Assembly (NCBI RefSeq): GCF_029937575.1
Contig: NZ_JAPYPS010000003.1
Location: 63,554-127,553 of the forward strand
DNA: 64,000 nt
Source: Nocardioides sp.
Lineage (GTDB): Bacteria; Actinomycetota; Actinomycetes; Propionibacteriales; Nocardioidaceae
Direction of reading: 5' to 3'
Positions 41,816 through 51,870 of this stretch are shown one piece after another. Made by a program: the position numbers and the translations under genes. Numbering within the stretch: position 1 is the first letter of the stretch; every line of letters starts with the position of its first letter. Under the pieces are notes generated by a model. The model saw only the letters and a list, made by a program, of their open reading frames with translations. It did no database searches and was not told where the DNA came from.

Positions 41816-42933
41816 GCAAGCCCCGGGTCGTCGTTGCCGGCCTCGGGGACAGCGGCTTGCTGACTGCCGTGCACCTCGCCGGGGCCCGGCAGGTCGGTGA
41901 GGTCGTGGGGATCTCCGCCAAGACGGCGCTGGTCAGCGGCCAGGAGCTGGGCGTGCGGCTGGCTCGGCCCGACGCCTGGGCGCGCGACTACTTCATCGGC
42001 TTCGACCGCTTCCGCGGTCTCGACGGGGTCCGAACCGTGCACGGCAACCTGCTCGGACTCGATCCCGCCGCTCGGTCGGTGACGGTCCAGGACGCCGACG
42101 GGACCACGCACGCCGAGCCGTACGACGTGCTCGTGATCGCGACGGGGGTGACCAACGGGTTCTGGCGACGCCCCGAGGTGCAGTCACCGGCGGAGGTCGA
42201 GGCCGAGCTGCACTCGGCCCACGAGCGCCTGGGCTCCGCTGGCACCATCGCCGTGGTGGGCGGCGGCGCGGCCGCCGTCAGCAGCGCGCTCAACGTCGCC
42301 CTGGCCTGGCCGGGGACCTCGGTGCACCTCTACTTCCCCGGCGAGCGAGCGCTGCCCCACCACCACGGCCGGGTCTGGCGTCAGGTGCAGCGCCGGCTGA
42401 CCGAGGCCGGGGTGAGCCTGCATGCCGAGCACCGAGCCGTGGTGCCGCAGGGCTTCGCGTGCGACGCGATCACCGAGGGACCCCTCCGGTGGAGCACCGG
42501 ACAGCCCCCGGCCGAGGCCGATGCAGTGCTGTGGGCGATCGGGCGGGTCCGCCCCAACTCCTCATGGCTGCCGACCGAGCTGCTGGATGCCGACGGGTTC
42601 GTGCGCGTCGACCCGCAGCTGCGGGTGCCCGAGGCCCACGGTGTGTGGGCGGTGGGCGACATCGCCGCCACCGACCCGTTGCGGACGTCCGCGCGCAACC
42701 GTGCCGACAAGCTGCTCGCGCACAACATCCGCGCCACCATCTCCGACCGGGAGCTGAGGGACTACGAGCCACCGCGACGCCGTTGGGGGTCGGTGCTCGG
42801 AGTCCAGCCCGACGGCCTGGAGGTCTTCGCCGCCAACGGTCGAGCGTTCCGCTTCCCGGCCTGGACCATCGACTCGGTCCTGCAGCCGTGGATCGTGCGG
42901 CGCGGGATCTACGGCGGTGTGCGCCGCCCCTGA
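41812..42933 (+). CDS. FAD-dependent NAD(P)H oxidoreductase (NDH-2/AIF-like)
   Basis: 373 residues from GTG 41812, overlapping the DUF1295 gene. The first Rossmann motif VVVAGLGDSGLLTAVHL binds FAD, AVVGGGAAAVSSALNVALAW binds NAD(P)H, and VWAVGDIAATDPLR is the second FAD segment. YDVLVIATGVTN and the GRVRPNSSWLP region are standard. The first motif reads GLGDSG, a slight variant of GxGxxG. Coupled translation with a membrane reductase-like protein suggests it may supply electrons for that enzyme, but this is inference. Confidence 0.85.
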   Translation: MSKPRVVVAGLGDSGLLTAVHLAGARQVGEVVGISAKTALVSGQELGVRLARPDAWARDYFIGFDRFRGLDGVRTVHGNLLGLDPAARSVTVQDADGTTHAEPYDVLVIATGVTNGFWRRPEVQSPAEVEAELHSAHERLGSAGTIAVVGGGAAAVSSALNVALAWPGTSVHLYFPGERALPHHHGRVWRQVQRRLTEAGVSLHAEHRAVVPQGFACDAITEGPLRWSTGQPPAEADAVLWAIGRVRPNSSWLPTELLDADGFVRVDPQLRVPEAHGVWAVGDIAATDPLRTSARNRADKLLAHNIRATISDRELRDYEPPRRRWGSVLGVQPDGLEVFAANGRAFRFPAWTIDSVLQPWIVRRGIYGGVRRP

Positions 42934-42937
42934 TCCC

Positions 42938-44188
42938 CTACGCCGACCACCCGAGGTCGAGCGGGTCGTCGGCTCCCGGATCCTCCAGCAGCGCTTCCTG
43001 CGCGGTGGGCGGGCCGGGCTCCGACGTGACGGCGTGGGTCGAGGGCTCACCGTCGGCGACGTACCGCAACGCCTTGCGCAGCGCCTCCAGCACGATCTCC
43101 TCGTCGTGGTCGCCGCACGACTGCTCGCCGCGGCGGATCCGGACCAGCTGGCGGATGATCTCGACCCGGTCGTGGTCGAACAGACCGGCCACCGTCGCGG
43201 CGCGGACCCGGTCCAGGTGGAGCAGCTCGATGAGGCCGGACATGAGCACGTCGCGCTCGTCCTCCACCAGCTCGGGCTCACGGAAGAGCGTGCCGCCGAC
43301 GCGGACCGTGAGTCCGCGCGCGATGTCGTCGACCTCGGAGGTGAACCGCTTGACCATCATCCGCAGGCCGAAGGCGGAGAACGGCAGGGCGACGAGGCGG
43401 TGGCGCATCTCGATCCGGTCGCCGCGCTGGCCGAACTTCCACAACGGGTGGGCGTCGTTGAGCAGGACGAGCTCGTGCGGGACCCGGTCGGGGTCGTCGG
43501 GGCGGATCACGATCACCGCGAAGAGCTCGATGCAGGGACGGTCAGGCAGCACCCGCACGTAGGCGACGCTCGAGCCGGCGACGATCGGGATGTCGCCGTC
43601 CTCGTCGTGCCGCAGGCGCGGGAAGACCTCCGTCAGGGCGGCGTCGACCATCAGCTGGAGGTGCTCGCTGTCGGTCGGGACCCCCTCGAGCTCGACGTGC
43701 CCGCCGAGCCCCTCCGGCTCCTCGCCCGGATCCACCCGCGGCGGCGCGGCGTCGGGGTCGACCTGCAGGCCGCCCGCGGCCAGGAACGACGGGTGCGGTA
43801 CGTCGTACACCTCGCGCAGGGTGCGGACCAGCAGCACGGCGAGCTCGTCGGCACGGCGGAGCTCGAAGGCGGTGCACCGGTGGTCGACACCGTCGTGCGA
43901 GACGGTCTCGTCCCAGCCGAGCTCGACCATCGCGGCGACGTCGGCGTGGGCGTGCACCCACACCGCGTCGTCACCGTCGCTCGTCCACTCGACCGCCACC
44001 ACGTCGCCGTCGAGCCCGCACACCACCAGGCACGGACGGATCCGCGCCGAGGAGTCGTCGACCCCGGCGCTGAGCTCGAGCCTGAGCTCGGCACCCTCCG
44101 CCATCACGGCCAGGTGATCGGCCAGTCGCCGGCGGAATCGCACCCACGCAGCGTCGGTGGCCTCGTCCAGATCGAGCTGTCCCCGCAT
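42938..44188 (-). CDS. YbjN/TY-Chap-like protein
   Basis: 416 residues from ATG 44188. Two similar alpha/beta domains of about 150 residues resemble the YbjN/CesT-type chaperone fold (RLELSAGVDDSSARIRPCLVV at the first, then IPIVAGSSVAYVRVLPDRPCI at the second), each with the beta-strand and long helix order of that group. The last 100 residues are helical (ARGLTVRVGGTLFREPELV, then LIELLHLDRVRAATVAGLF). Actinobacterial members are linked to peptide binding in conflict loci. No active-site residues are seen. It is convergent with the oxidoreductase gene, 4 bp apart. Confidence 0.6.
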   Translation of the reverse strand: MRGQLDLDEATDAAWVRFRRRLADHLAVMAEGAELRLELSAGVDDSSARIRPCLVVCGLDGDVVAVEWTSDGDDAVWVHAHADVAAMVELGWDETVSHDGVDHRCTAFELRRADELAVLLVRTLREVYDVPHPSFLAAGGLQVDPDAAPPRVDPGEEPEGLGGHVELEGVPTDSEHLQLMVDAALTEVFPRLRHDEDGDIPIVAGSSVAYVRVLPDRPCIELFAVIVIRPDDPDRVPHELVLLNDAHPLWKFGQRGDRIEMRHRLVALPFSAFGLRMMVKRFTSEVDDIARGLTVRVGGTLFREPELVEDERDVLMSGLIELLHLDRVRAATVAGLFDHDRVEIIRQLVRIRRGEQSCGDHDEEIVLEALRKALRYVADGEPSTHAVTSEPGPPTAQEALLEDPGADDPLDLGWSA

Positions 44189-44257
44189 GTGCACCCCTGC
44201 CTCTCGTCCCCTGTCGGATCGACCCTAGGGGCGGGCGCCGACAGCGCGGAGCCGGCC

Positions 44258-45145
44258 TCAGGAGGAGGAGGTCGTCGCCGGGGCGCGACCACCCGTGCGT
44301 CCTCGGGTGATCAGGAACCCGAACGCCGTGGCCAGGACGTACATCAGGACGGAGTAGACCGCGGCGGGGATGGCGACCTCGGTGTTGTCCAGGACGCTGA
44401 GAGCGATGGTCAGGGCGATCGTCGTGTTGTGGATGCCGACCTCCATCGAGCTGGCGATGGCCTGCGGCTCGTCGAGGCGCATCAGCCGCGCGCCCGCGTA
44501 ACCGAGCGTGAGGCTGGCGAGACAGAAGATGCCGGTCACCAGCCCGACCTGCTCGATGTAGCCCCCGATGTTGGCGCGCTCCCCCAGCAGGGCGCCGACC
44601 GCGACGATGACGAGCACGGCGATCGAGAAGGCACGCACCGGGCGATCCGCCCGGCGGGCGAATTCGGCGGAGCGGGCGCGCACCACCATGCCGATCGCCA
44701 CCGGGACCAGGACGATCGCGATGACCTGGAGGACCTTGCCGACCTGCAGGCCCAGCTCGCCGTCGGCGTCGAAGTAGCCGATCGCGAAGTTCGTGATGAG
44801 CGGGATGGTCAGCGCGGCGAGCACCGAGTTGATCGCGGTCAGCGTGATGTTGAGCGCGACGTCGCCGTGGAACAGATGGCTGAACAGGTTGGCCGTCGTC
44901 CCTCCCGGCGAGGCCGCCAGCAACATCACGCCGACCGCCAGCAAGGGGTCCAGGTCGAAGGCGAGGACGAGTCCGAACGCGATGACGGGCAGCACGAGCA
45001 CCTGCAGCACCAGGGCGACCGCGACCGCTCGCGGCGTGCGTGCGACTCGTCGGAAGTCGCCGACGGTCAAGGACAGTCCCAGGCCGAACATGATGATCGC
45101 GAGCGCGATCGGCAGGCCGACCGAGATCAAGGCTGAGTCGTTCAT
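44258..45145 (-). CDS. bile acid:sodium symporter family transporter
   Basis: 295 residues with about nine to ten membrane helices. LLAASPGGTTANLFSHL is the family signature in helix 4, and QAIASSMEVGIHNTTIALTIAL is the second crossover helix with the E of the sodium site. The BASS family carries bile acids, pantoate, pyruvate or similar organic anions with sodium. Bacterial substrates vary. The gene is divergent from the Wadjet operon, with 126 bp between the starts. Confidence 0.88.
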   Translation of the reverse strand: MNDSALISVGLPIALAIIMFGLGLSLTVGDFRRVARTPRAVAVALVLQVLVLPVIAFGLVLAFDLDPLLAVGVMLLAASPGGTTANLFSHLFHGDVALNITLTAINSVLAALTIPLITNFAIGYFDADGELGLQVGKVLQVIAIVLVPVAIGMVVRARSAEFARRADRPVRAFSIAVLVIVAVGALLGERANIGGYIEQVGLVTGIFCLASLTLGYAGARLMRLDEPQAIASSMEVGIHNTTIALTIALSVLDNTEVAIPAAVYSVLMYVLATAFGFLITRGRTGGRAPATTSSS

Positions 45146-45271
45146 GCTCGTTCCTCCCCAGGATGTGGAGTGCAGTCAAGCAGAGTGTGACGGCAGTCAC
45201 GCGGACCCACGTCCGGCGCGACGTCCGCGACCCGGGCCCCGGCCGTCGGCGCGCGCCATTAAGGTCGCCCC

Positions 45272-46696
45272 GTGCACCTCGACGAGATCCGGCTGCTCGC
45301 GGAGCGAAGCCCCGCGTGGAAGCTGCTGCGAGCGCGCAACGCCCCGCTGGTGCTGGGCTTCCTGGGCGAGACCTTCGTCGAGTCCAACGGCGGCGCTCAG
45401 GCTCAGAGCGAGCTCGCCGGGCGCCTCGACGACTTCCTGTACGCCGCCAACGCCGGTCGCGCGCAGGCCGAGCAGTGGGGCGGCGACCCGATCGGCTATC
45501 TCGACGACTGGTCGGCCCCCGATTCCGGCTGGTTGCGACGCTTCTACCCCCCAGGTCTCGACGACGTCCACTACGACGCCACGCCCGCGTTCGAGAAGGC
45601 CTACTCCTGGGTGACGAGCCTCAAGACCCGACCCAGCGTCGGCACCGAGTCGCGACTGCACACACTGGTGGAGCTGCTGCGCCAGATGGTGCACGGCGCC
45701 GACGACGACCAGGAGGCGCGCCTGGCCCTGCTGCACCAGCGTCGCGCCGAGGTAGAGGCCGAGATCGCGGCGGTGGAGGCCGGTGAGTTCGAGGTGATGG
45801 GTGGCGCGGCGTTGCGTGAGCGCTACCAGTTCTTCAGCAGCACCGCCCGCGAGCTGTTGGCCGACTTCCGCGAGGTCGAGGAGAACTTCCGTGCCCTGGA
45901 CCGCGGCGCCCGCGAGCGGATCGCCACCTGGGACGGCGCCAAGGGCGAGCTGCTCGAGGCACTGGTGACCGATCGCGCCGACATCGCCTCCTCCGACCAG
46001 GGCGCGAGCTTCCGGGCCTTCTACGACTTCCTCCTCTCCCACGACCGCCAGGACGAGCTGTCCGAGCTGCTCGCGCGCGTCCAGGAGCTCGACGAGCTCG
46101 ACGCCGACCCGCGGATGCGCCGCGTCCACCACGACTGGTCGGATGCCGCCGAACGCACCCAGACCACCGTGCGGCGGCTCTCGGAGCAGTTCCGCCGCTT
46201 CCTCGACGACCAGGTCTGGGTGGAGAACCGTCGCGTCCTCGACCTGGTCAGGGAGATCGAGACCGCGGGCCTCGAGCTGCGGCTCGCGCCCCCGAGCCTC
46301 GGCCTGGAGATCGACGAGGCCCAGGTCTCGATCAGCCTGCCGTTCGAGCGTCCGCTGTACGACGTCAAGCCGGCCAGCGAGGTCGACTCGAGCGTCTCGG
46401 TGGGCGTGGAGGAGCTCGACACGACGGCGCTGTTCGAGCAGACGGTCGTCGACCACGTGCGACTCGCCGCGCAGCTGCGCACCGTCGTGCCTCCACGCAG
46501 CTCGGCGCTGCTCGCCGACATCCTCGAGCTCTACCCGCTGCGCGACGGGGTGGCCGAGCTGGTGGGCTACCTGGCGCTCACCGACGACGACCTGAGCGTC
46601 GAGCTCGACGAGACCCAGCGGGTCGAGGTCAGCATCGACGACGAGCGCGGGCGGCGTACAGTCTCGATGCCGCAGGCGACCGTGAGCAGGTCGTGA
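45272..46696 (+). CDS. jetA: Wadjet subunit JetA
   Basis: 474 residues from GTG 45272. The protein matches the DUF3375-type JetA: LLAERSPAWKLLRARNAPLVLGFL at the start, FYPPGLDDVHYDATPAFEKAYSWV in the middle, and long helices through RRLSEQFRRFLDDQVW. JetA is the kleisin-like subunit that closes the SMC-like ring. TAAGGT (45260-45265) lies 6 nt before the start codon with no Shine-Dalgarno, so the operon mRNA probably begins at the start codon. It heads the four-gene set jetABCD. Confidence 0.92.
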   Translation: MHLDEIRLLAERSPAWKLLRARNAPLVLGFLGETFVESNGGAQAQSELAGRLDDFLYAANAGRAQAEQWGGDPIGYLDDWSAPDSGWLRRFYPPGLDDVHYDATPAFEKAYSWVTSLKTRPSVGTESRLHTLVELLRQMVHGADDDQEARLALLHQRRAEVEAEIAAVEAGEFEVMGGAALRERYQFFSSTARELLADFREVEENFRALDRGARERIATWDGAKGELLEALVTDRADIASSDQGASFRAFYDFLLSHDRQDELSELLARVQELDELDADPRMRRVHHDWSDAAERTQTTVRRLSEQFRRFLDDQVWVENRRVLDLVREIETAGLELRLAPPSLGLEIDEAQVSISLPFERPLYDVKPASEVDSSVSVGVEELDTTALFEQTVVDHVRLAAQLRTVVPPRSSALLADILELYPLRDGVAELVGYLALTDDDLSVELDETQRVEVSIDDERGRRTVSMPQATVSRS

Positions 46697-46709
46697 GGGA
46701 GGTGCGTCG

Positions 46710-47294
46710 ATGAGGAGCGAGACCGAGGTAGCGGTGTCGACCGCGGCGATCACCCTGATGCGCGGGGTGGTCTACCGCGAGACGCACGAGGGAGTCTGGG
46801 CGACCCTGCAGCGTCACGGGGCACCGGTGCGCGACCACTTCGCGACGATCGGCGTGGACGTCGTGGTCGACGACAACGAGGGCTACGCCTACCTGCGTGC
46901 CCAGGTCGACGACGCCGAGGAGCTGCCTCGCCTGGTCAACCGCCGCAGCCTGTCCTACCCCGTCAGCCTCCTGCTGGTGCTGCTGCGCAAGCGGATGGTC
47001 GAGTGGGAGTCCACGAGCAACGAACCGCGTCTGATCCTCACGCGCGAGCAGATCGGCGAGATGCTCGCCCTCTTCCTCGCCGACACGTCCAACGAGGCCC
47101 GTCAGCTCGACCAGGTCGACAGCACGATCAAGAAGGTCGTCGACCTCGGTTTCCTGCGTGCGCTGCGCGGCCAGCGGGACACCTTCGAGGTACGGCGGAT
47201 CCTCAAGGCCTACGTCGATGCCCAGACGTTGGCCGACTTCGCCGCCAAGCTCGACGACTACCGCCTGGACGGGTCCCCGGGGGCACAGCCATGA
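46710..47294 (+). CDS. jetB: Wadjet subunit JetB
   Basis: 194 residues. The DUF4194 fold is visible: YRETHEGVWATLQRHGAPVRDHFATIG, LRKRMVEWESTSNEPRLILTREQI, and a winged-helix end with VVDLGFLRALRGQRDTFEVRRILKAYVD. JetB is the KITE-like partner of JetA and the SMC-like JetC, matching MukE in the MukBEF complex. It follows jetA by 13 bp with a good Shine-Dalgarno (GGGAGG) and overlaps jetC by ATGA. Confidence 0.92.
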   Translation: MRSETEVAVSTAAITLMRGVVYRETHEGVWATLQRHGAPVRDHFATIGVDVVVDDNEGYAYLRAQVDDAEELPRLVNRRSLSYPVSLLLVLLRKRMVEWESTSNEPRLILTREQIGEMLALFLADTSNEARQLDQVDSTIKKVVDLGFLRALRGQRDTFEVRRILKAYVDAQTLADFAAKLDDYRLDGSPGAQP

Positions 47295-50200
47295 GTGAGG
47301 GACTCTTCTCCACCGTCGAGCTCGACACCGGATCGGCTCGTCCCGGGTGGCGGCTGCACCGCCTCGAGGTGCTCAACTGGGGCACCTTCGACAAGCGCGT
47401 CTGGTCGCTGCGTCTCGACGGCACCAACACCCTGCTCACCGGCGACATCGGCAGCGGCAAGTCGACCCTCGTCGACGCGGTCACCACGCTGCTCCTGCCC
47501 CATCAGAAGATCTCCTACAACAAGGCGGCCGGCTCCGAGGGCAAGGAGCGCACGCTGCGCAGCTACGTGCTCGGTCACCACAAGTCCGAGCGCATCGAGG
47601 AGTCCGGGACCTCGCGCCCGATCGGCCTGCGTGACCACACGTCGTACTCCGTCGTGCTGGGGGTGTTCACCAACGCCGGGTCCGACGACGCGAACGGTTC
47701 CGGCGGCTCCACCGAGTCGGTCACGCTCGCCCAGGTCTTCACCCAGCGCGACCGCACCGGGCAGCCCGACCGGTTCTACGTCACGGCCGAGCGCGAGCTC
47801 AGCATCGAGGACGACTTCGCCGGCTTCGGCACCAACCTCAACGACCTGCGCCGCCGGTTGCGCGACGGCGGCGCGCTGCTGGAGAAGGACTTCCCGGCCT
47901 ACGGCCGACACGTACGACGTCTGCTCGGCATCCGCTCGGAGCAGGCGATGGAGCTGTTCCACCAGACGGTGTCGATGAAGTCGGTGGGCAACCTCAACGA
48001 CTTCGTCCGCACCCACATGCTCGAGCCGGCCGACGCCACCGCACAGGTCGCCACCATCGTCACCCACTTCGACGACCTCACCCGCGCCCACGAGGCCGTA
48101 CGACGTGCGCGCGACCAGCTCGCCGCCCTCGACCCGCTGCTGGTCAACTGCGACAAGCACGCCGCCCTGGCGGCCGAGCGGGCCACGACGGAGCGACAGC
48201 GCGACGGCGTCGGCCTCTACTTCACCGAGCTGCGGATCTCCCTGCTCACCACCCAGCTCGACCAGCTCGAGACCGAGCTGCAGGCGCGCCGGACCGACCT
48301 CGACGCGATCGTGGCCGCCCTGTCCTCCGCCCGCGGCGAGCAGAGCCGACTCATCGGCGAGCGCGCGGCAGCCGGCGGCGACCGCGTGGCCCAGCTGGAG
48401 CGTGAGATCAAGGAGCTCGAGGCCGTGGCGGCCGAGCGCACCACGCGCCAGCGGCGCCACGCCGAGCTGCTCGAGCAAGCCGGCCTGGCGCCGGTCGTCG
48501 ACGCCGCGTCGTTCAGCCGCCGGCGCGAGGAGGCGACCGCGGCCTACGCCGAGGCCGAACCACGCCGACGCGATCTCGACCACGAGTTCGCCGCGGCGAT
48601 GACGACGCGCTCCAAGCTGGACGAGTCGATCGGCGAGATCGACGTCGAGCTCACCAGCCTGTCCCAGCGACCGAGCAACCTGCCCAGCAAGGCGGTGACG
48701 CTGCGCGACAGGCTCGCGGCCGACCTCGGGGTCGCAGCCGAGGAGCTCCCCTTCGCCGGCGAGCTGATCGAGGTCGCCGAGTCCCACGGCGCCTGGCGCG
48801 GTGCCGCCGAGCGCGTGCTGCGCGGGCTGGGGCTCTCCCTGCTCGTGCCCCACCGGCACTACGCGGCCGCCGCACGCTGGGTCAACGACCAGCACCTCGG
48901 CGCCAAGCTCGTCTACCTGCGGGTGCCGGAGCGCAGCGTGCGGCTGCAGCCCGACCCGGCCGGCGACGGTCGCCTGCGCCTGCTCGACACCCTCGAGGTC
49001 GCCGAGGGAGGCTTCGCCGCCTTCCTCACCGCCGAGCTCAACCGTCGCGCCGACCACACGTGCGTGGCAACGGTCGCCGAGCTGCAGACCGAGCACCGGG
49101 CGGTGACCGTCGAGGGTCAGATCCGCTCGGGCGATCGGCACGAGAAGGATGACCGCTCGCGCGTCGACGACCCCCGCCAGTGGATCCTGGGACGCTCCAA
49201 CCAACGCAAGCTCGAGGCACTCACCGCGGCTCGCACCGAGCTCCAGCACGAGCTCTCCCGGGTCGAGGAGAGCGTGGCCACGATCACCGAGCGTCGCGAG
49301 GTCGCGCTCGAGGTGACGCAGTCGCTCGGCCGGCTCCTGGATGTCGCCTCGTGGACCGAGCTCGACACCGCCACTCCCGCCGAGCAGGCGCGCGAGGCCG
49401 CCGAGGAGCGCGCCCGGCTGCTCGCGGGCTCCTCGCGACTCGCCGAGCTGGATCGCGCGCTGGACCGCGTCGAGACCCGGATCGCCGAGGTCGAGTCTCG
49501 CCGCTCGGCCGTGGAGGGCGCTGTCGGCGGCCTGAGCAGCGACCTGCACCGCTGTACGCGCAGCCGCTCCGTCGCGGCCGAGCAGCTGGCCGCGACCCCG
49601 GTCGACCTGCTGGAGCTGGCCCGTGGGCAGTACGCCGACATCGAGCTGCGCCTACCCGAGCCGGTCACCGACGCCGAGGCCTGCGACCGCGCCGCCGCGA
49701 GCCTCGCCGACACGCTGCACCGCTCCATGGAGCGGCTGCAGCAGCAGATGAACGCCCTGGCGACCACTGCCACCGCCCAGATGACAGCGATCAAGGCGCA
49801 GTGGCCGGCGGTCACGACCGAGATGGACGCCTCGATCCAGGCCGCCGGGGAGTACTACACCTTCCGCGACCGCGTGCGCCGCGACGACCTGCCTCGCTTC
49901 GAGAAGGAGTTCAAGGAGCAGCTCAACACCAACGCGATCCGCGAGCTGGCCCGATTCGACCACTGGCTGCGCCGACAGTCCGACGAGATCCGTGAGCGCG
50001 TCGCCCGGATCAACGAGTCGCTGGGGGCGATCGACTACTCCCCCGGGCGCTACATCAAGCTGCTCATCGAGCCGACGATCAACGCCGACGTGCGCGACTT
50101 CCGGGCTGACCTGTCGGCGGTCACGAGCGGCACGATCGGCGGCGACGACCGCTACTCCGAGGAGCGGTTCCTCGAGGTCAAGCGGATCATCGAGCGCCTG

Positions 50201-50680
50201 CGCGGACGCGACGGACACGCCGAGGCCGACAAGACGTGGACCCGGCGGGTGACCGACGTGCGCAACTGGCATACCTTCTCGGCCGCCGAGATCGAGAAGG
50301 CCACCGAGACCGAGTGGGAGCACTACCGCGACTCCGACGGCAAGTCCGGCGGGCAGAAGGAGAAGCTCGCCTACACGATCCTCGCGGCCTCGCTGGCCTA
50401 CCAGTTCGGGCTCGAGTGGGGCACGACCAGCTCGCGCGACTTCCGGTTCGCGGTGATCGACGAGGCCTTCGGACGTGGCTCCGACGTCTCGACGCGCTAC
50501 GCGTTGTCCCTCTTCGAGCGGCTGGGCCTGCAGCTGTTGATCGTGACGCCGCTGCAGAAGGTGCACGTCATCGAGCCCTACGTGCGGGCGATCGGGTTCG
50601 TCGACAACCGCGACGGCGTCGACTCGCGGGTCCAGACGCTGACCATCGAGGAGTATCGCGAGCGCCGCGGTCATGGCTGA
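47291..50680 (+). CDS. jetC: Wadjet SMC-like ATPase JetC
   Basis: 1129 residues. Walker A is GDIGSGKST (51-59, K57), the ABC signature is SGGQKEKLAY (1019-1028) and Walker B is FRFAVIDEAFGRGS (D1057, E1058). Between them lie long coiled coils (about 330-520 and 690-850) around a hinge. This is the MukB/JetC architecture. JetC extrudes DNA loops and, with JetD, detects and cuts small circular plasmids. Start ATG 47291 overlaps the jetB stop. The full length and intact motifs suggest a working protein. Confidence 0.95.
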   Translation: MSEGLFSTVELDTGSARPGWRLHRLEVLNWGTFDKRVWSLRLDGTNTLLTGDIGSGKSTLVDAVTTLLLPHQKISYNKAAGSEGKERTLRSYVLGHHKSERIEESGTSRPIGLRDHTSYSVVLGVFTNAGSDDANGSGGSTESVTLAQVFTQRDRTGQPDRFYVTAERELSIEDDFAGFGTNLNDLRRRLRDGGALLEKDFPAYGRHVRRLLGIRSEQAMELFHQTVSMKSVGNLNDFVRTHMLEPADATAQVATIVTHFDDLTRAHEAVRRARDQLAALDPLLVNCDKHAALAAERATTERQRDGVGLYFTELRISLLTTQLDQLETELQARRTDLDAIVAALSSARGEQSRLIGERAAAGGDRVAQLEREIKELEAVAAERTTRQRRHAELLEQAGLAPVVDAASFSRRREEATAAYAEAEPRRRDLDHEFAAAMTTRSKLDESIGEIDVELTSLSQRPSNLPSKAVTLRDRLAADLGVAAEELPFAGELIEVAESHGAWRGAAERVLRGLGLSLLVPHRHYAAAARWVNDQHLGAKLVYLRVPERSVRLQPDPAGDGRLRLLDTLEVAEGGFAAFLTAELNRRADHTCVATVAELQTEHRAVTVEGQIRSGDRHEKDDRSRVDDPRQWILGRSNQRKLEALTAARTELQHELSRVEESVATITERREVALEVTQSLGRLLDVASWTELDTATPAEQAREAAEERARLLAGSSRLAELDRALDRVETRIAEVESRRSAVEGAVGGLSSDLHRCTRSRSVAAEQLAATPVDLLELARGQYADIELRLPEPVTDAEACDRAAASLADTLHRSMERLQQQMNALATTATAQMTAIKAQWPAVTTEMDASIQAAGEYYTFRDRVRRDDLPRFEKEFKEQLNTNAIRELARFDHWLRRQSDEIRERVARINESLGAIDYSPGRYIKLLIEPTINADVRDFRADLSAVTSGTIGGDDRYSEERFLEVKRIIERLRGRDGHAEADKTWTRRVTDVRNWHTFSAAEIEKATETEWEHYRDSDGKSGGQKEKLAYTILAASLAYQFGLEWGTTSSRDFRFAVIDEAFGRGSDVSTRYALSLFERLGLQLLIVTPLQKVHVIEPYVRAIGFVDNRDGVDSRVQTLTIEEYRERRGHG

Positions 50681-51818
50681 GTGGTCCGAGCCAACCGACG
50701 TCGCAGCCAAGGTGCGCCGTCGTTGGACGTCGGGCGAGCTGCTGAAGTCGTACGGACGCGGCACGGAGTTCGAGCCGATCGAGGTGCCGCTGCGAGGGCC
50801 GAAGGCGGGCGAGATCGGTGCCGACCTGGGCCGGGTGCAGGCGTGGGCGACGCGTCTCGAGCGGCGCGCGGCCGGCGGCTACGACGTGATCCGCAAGCCG
50901 ATCGGGGGTCGAGCCGGCGGGCGCAACGAGGTCCCGGCGCGCGCGGTGGTCACGTCGTACGCCCGGGCCTGGCGACTGCTCGGCGTCGAGGCCGAGGTGG
51001 CGTCGTACGACGAGATCCTGATGCTCACGGCCGACGTCGCGACCGCGCGCGCCTGGGTGCTGGCCCGGCCCCATGCCGCACTCACCGTCGGTGACGACTG
51101 GCCGGGCGTGCTGGCGGCCCGCGAGTGGCTCGAGGAGCACCGTGGCCGCGGCCGGTCGGTGCGCGAGATCACCGCACGCGGCGTCGACACGAAGTTCGTC
51201 GAGAAGCACCGCGCTGTGCTGGCGGCACTGCTCGACGTCCCGTCCGCAGCGAGCGGCTTCGCCGCGGGCCTCGGCCTGCGCGAACGGCCTGCTCGGGTGC
51301 GACTGCGCTTCGACGAGGGTTTCGCGGGGCTGCCTGCCTCGCTCAGCGAGGCCACCGTCCGGGTCGATGAACTGTCGGCCGCCCGGGTCACGGTGCAGCG
51401 CGCGATCATCGTGGAGAACGAGATCACCTTCCTCTCGGTCCCCGTGCCGCGCGAGGGGCTGGTGATCTGGGGAGAGGGATTCCGGGTGAGTCGTGCTGGG
51501 TCGCTGCCGTTCCTCACCGACGTGCCGGTCCACTACTGGGGCGATCTCGACACCCACGGCTTCGCGATCCTCCACCAGCTGCGGTCGTGGTTGCCGCAGA
51601 CCGAGTCGTTCCTGATGGACGCCGCAACCCTGCACCAGCACCGCGAGCGCTGGGGGCAGGAGCCGGCACCGACGACCGCCGCGCTGAGCCGCCTCACCGG
51701 GGCCGAGCAGGCGTTGTACGGCGAGCTGGTCACCGACCGCCACGGCGAACGGGTGCGCCTCGAGCAGGAGCGGATCGACTGGGAGTGGGCGATGCGGCGC
51801 TGGCCGGGCGAGGCGTGA
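50673..51818 (+). CDS. jetD: Wadjet nuclease JetD
   Basis: 381 residues, overlapping jetC by 8 bp. The Toprim-like catalytic site is visible: IIVENEITFLSVP (E248/E250) and HYWGDLDTHGFAILHQLR (D291, D293), which match the acidic residues that hold metal in JetD. The N-terminal half is the DUF3322-type domain (LGRVQAWATRLERRAAGGYDVIRKPIGG). It cuts DNA after loop extrusion stalls. The operon jetABCD is complete and without frameshifts. Confidence 0.95.
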   Translation: MAEWSEPTDVAAKVRRRWTSGELLKSYGRGTEFEPIEVPLRGPKAGEIGADLGRVQAWATRLERRAAGGYDVIRKPIGGRAGGRNEVPARAVVTSYARAWRLLGVEAEVASYDEILMLTADVATARAWVLARPHAALTVGDDWPGVLAAREWLEEHRGRGRSVREITARGVDTKFVEKHRAVLAALLDVPSAASGFAAGLGLRERPARVRLRFDEGFAGLPASLSEATVRVDELSAARVTVQRAIIVENEITFLSVPVPREGLVIWGEGFRVSRAGSLPFLTDVPVHYWGDLDTHGFAILHQLRSWLPQTESFLMDAATLHQHRERWGQEPAPTTAALSRLTGAEQALYGELVTDRHGERVRLEQERIDWEWAMRRWPGEA

Positions 51819-51870
51819 TCGAGTCCAGGTAGCCGACCGCAGTGCCGTGCGCACACTCGTGGGTCGCTGC

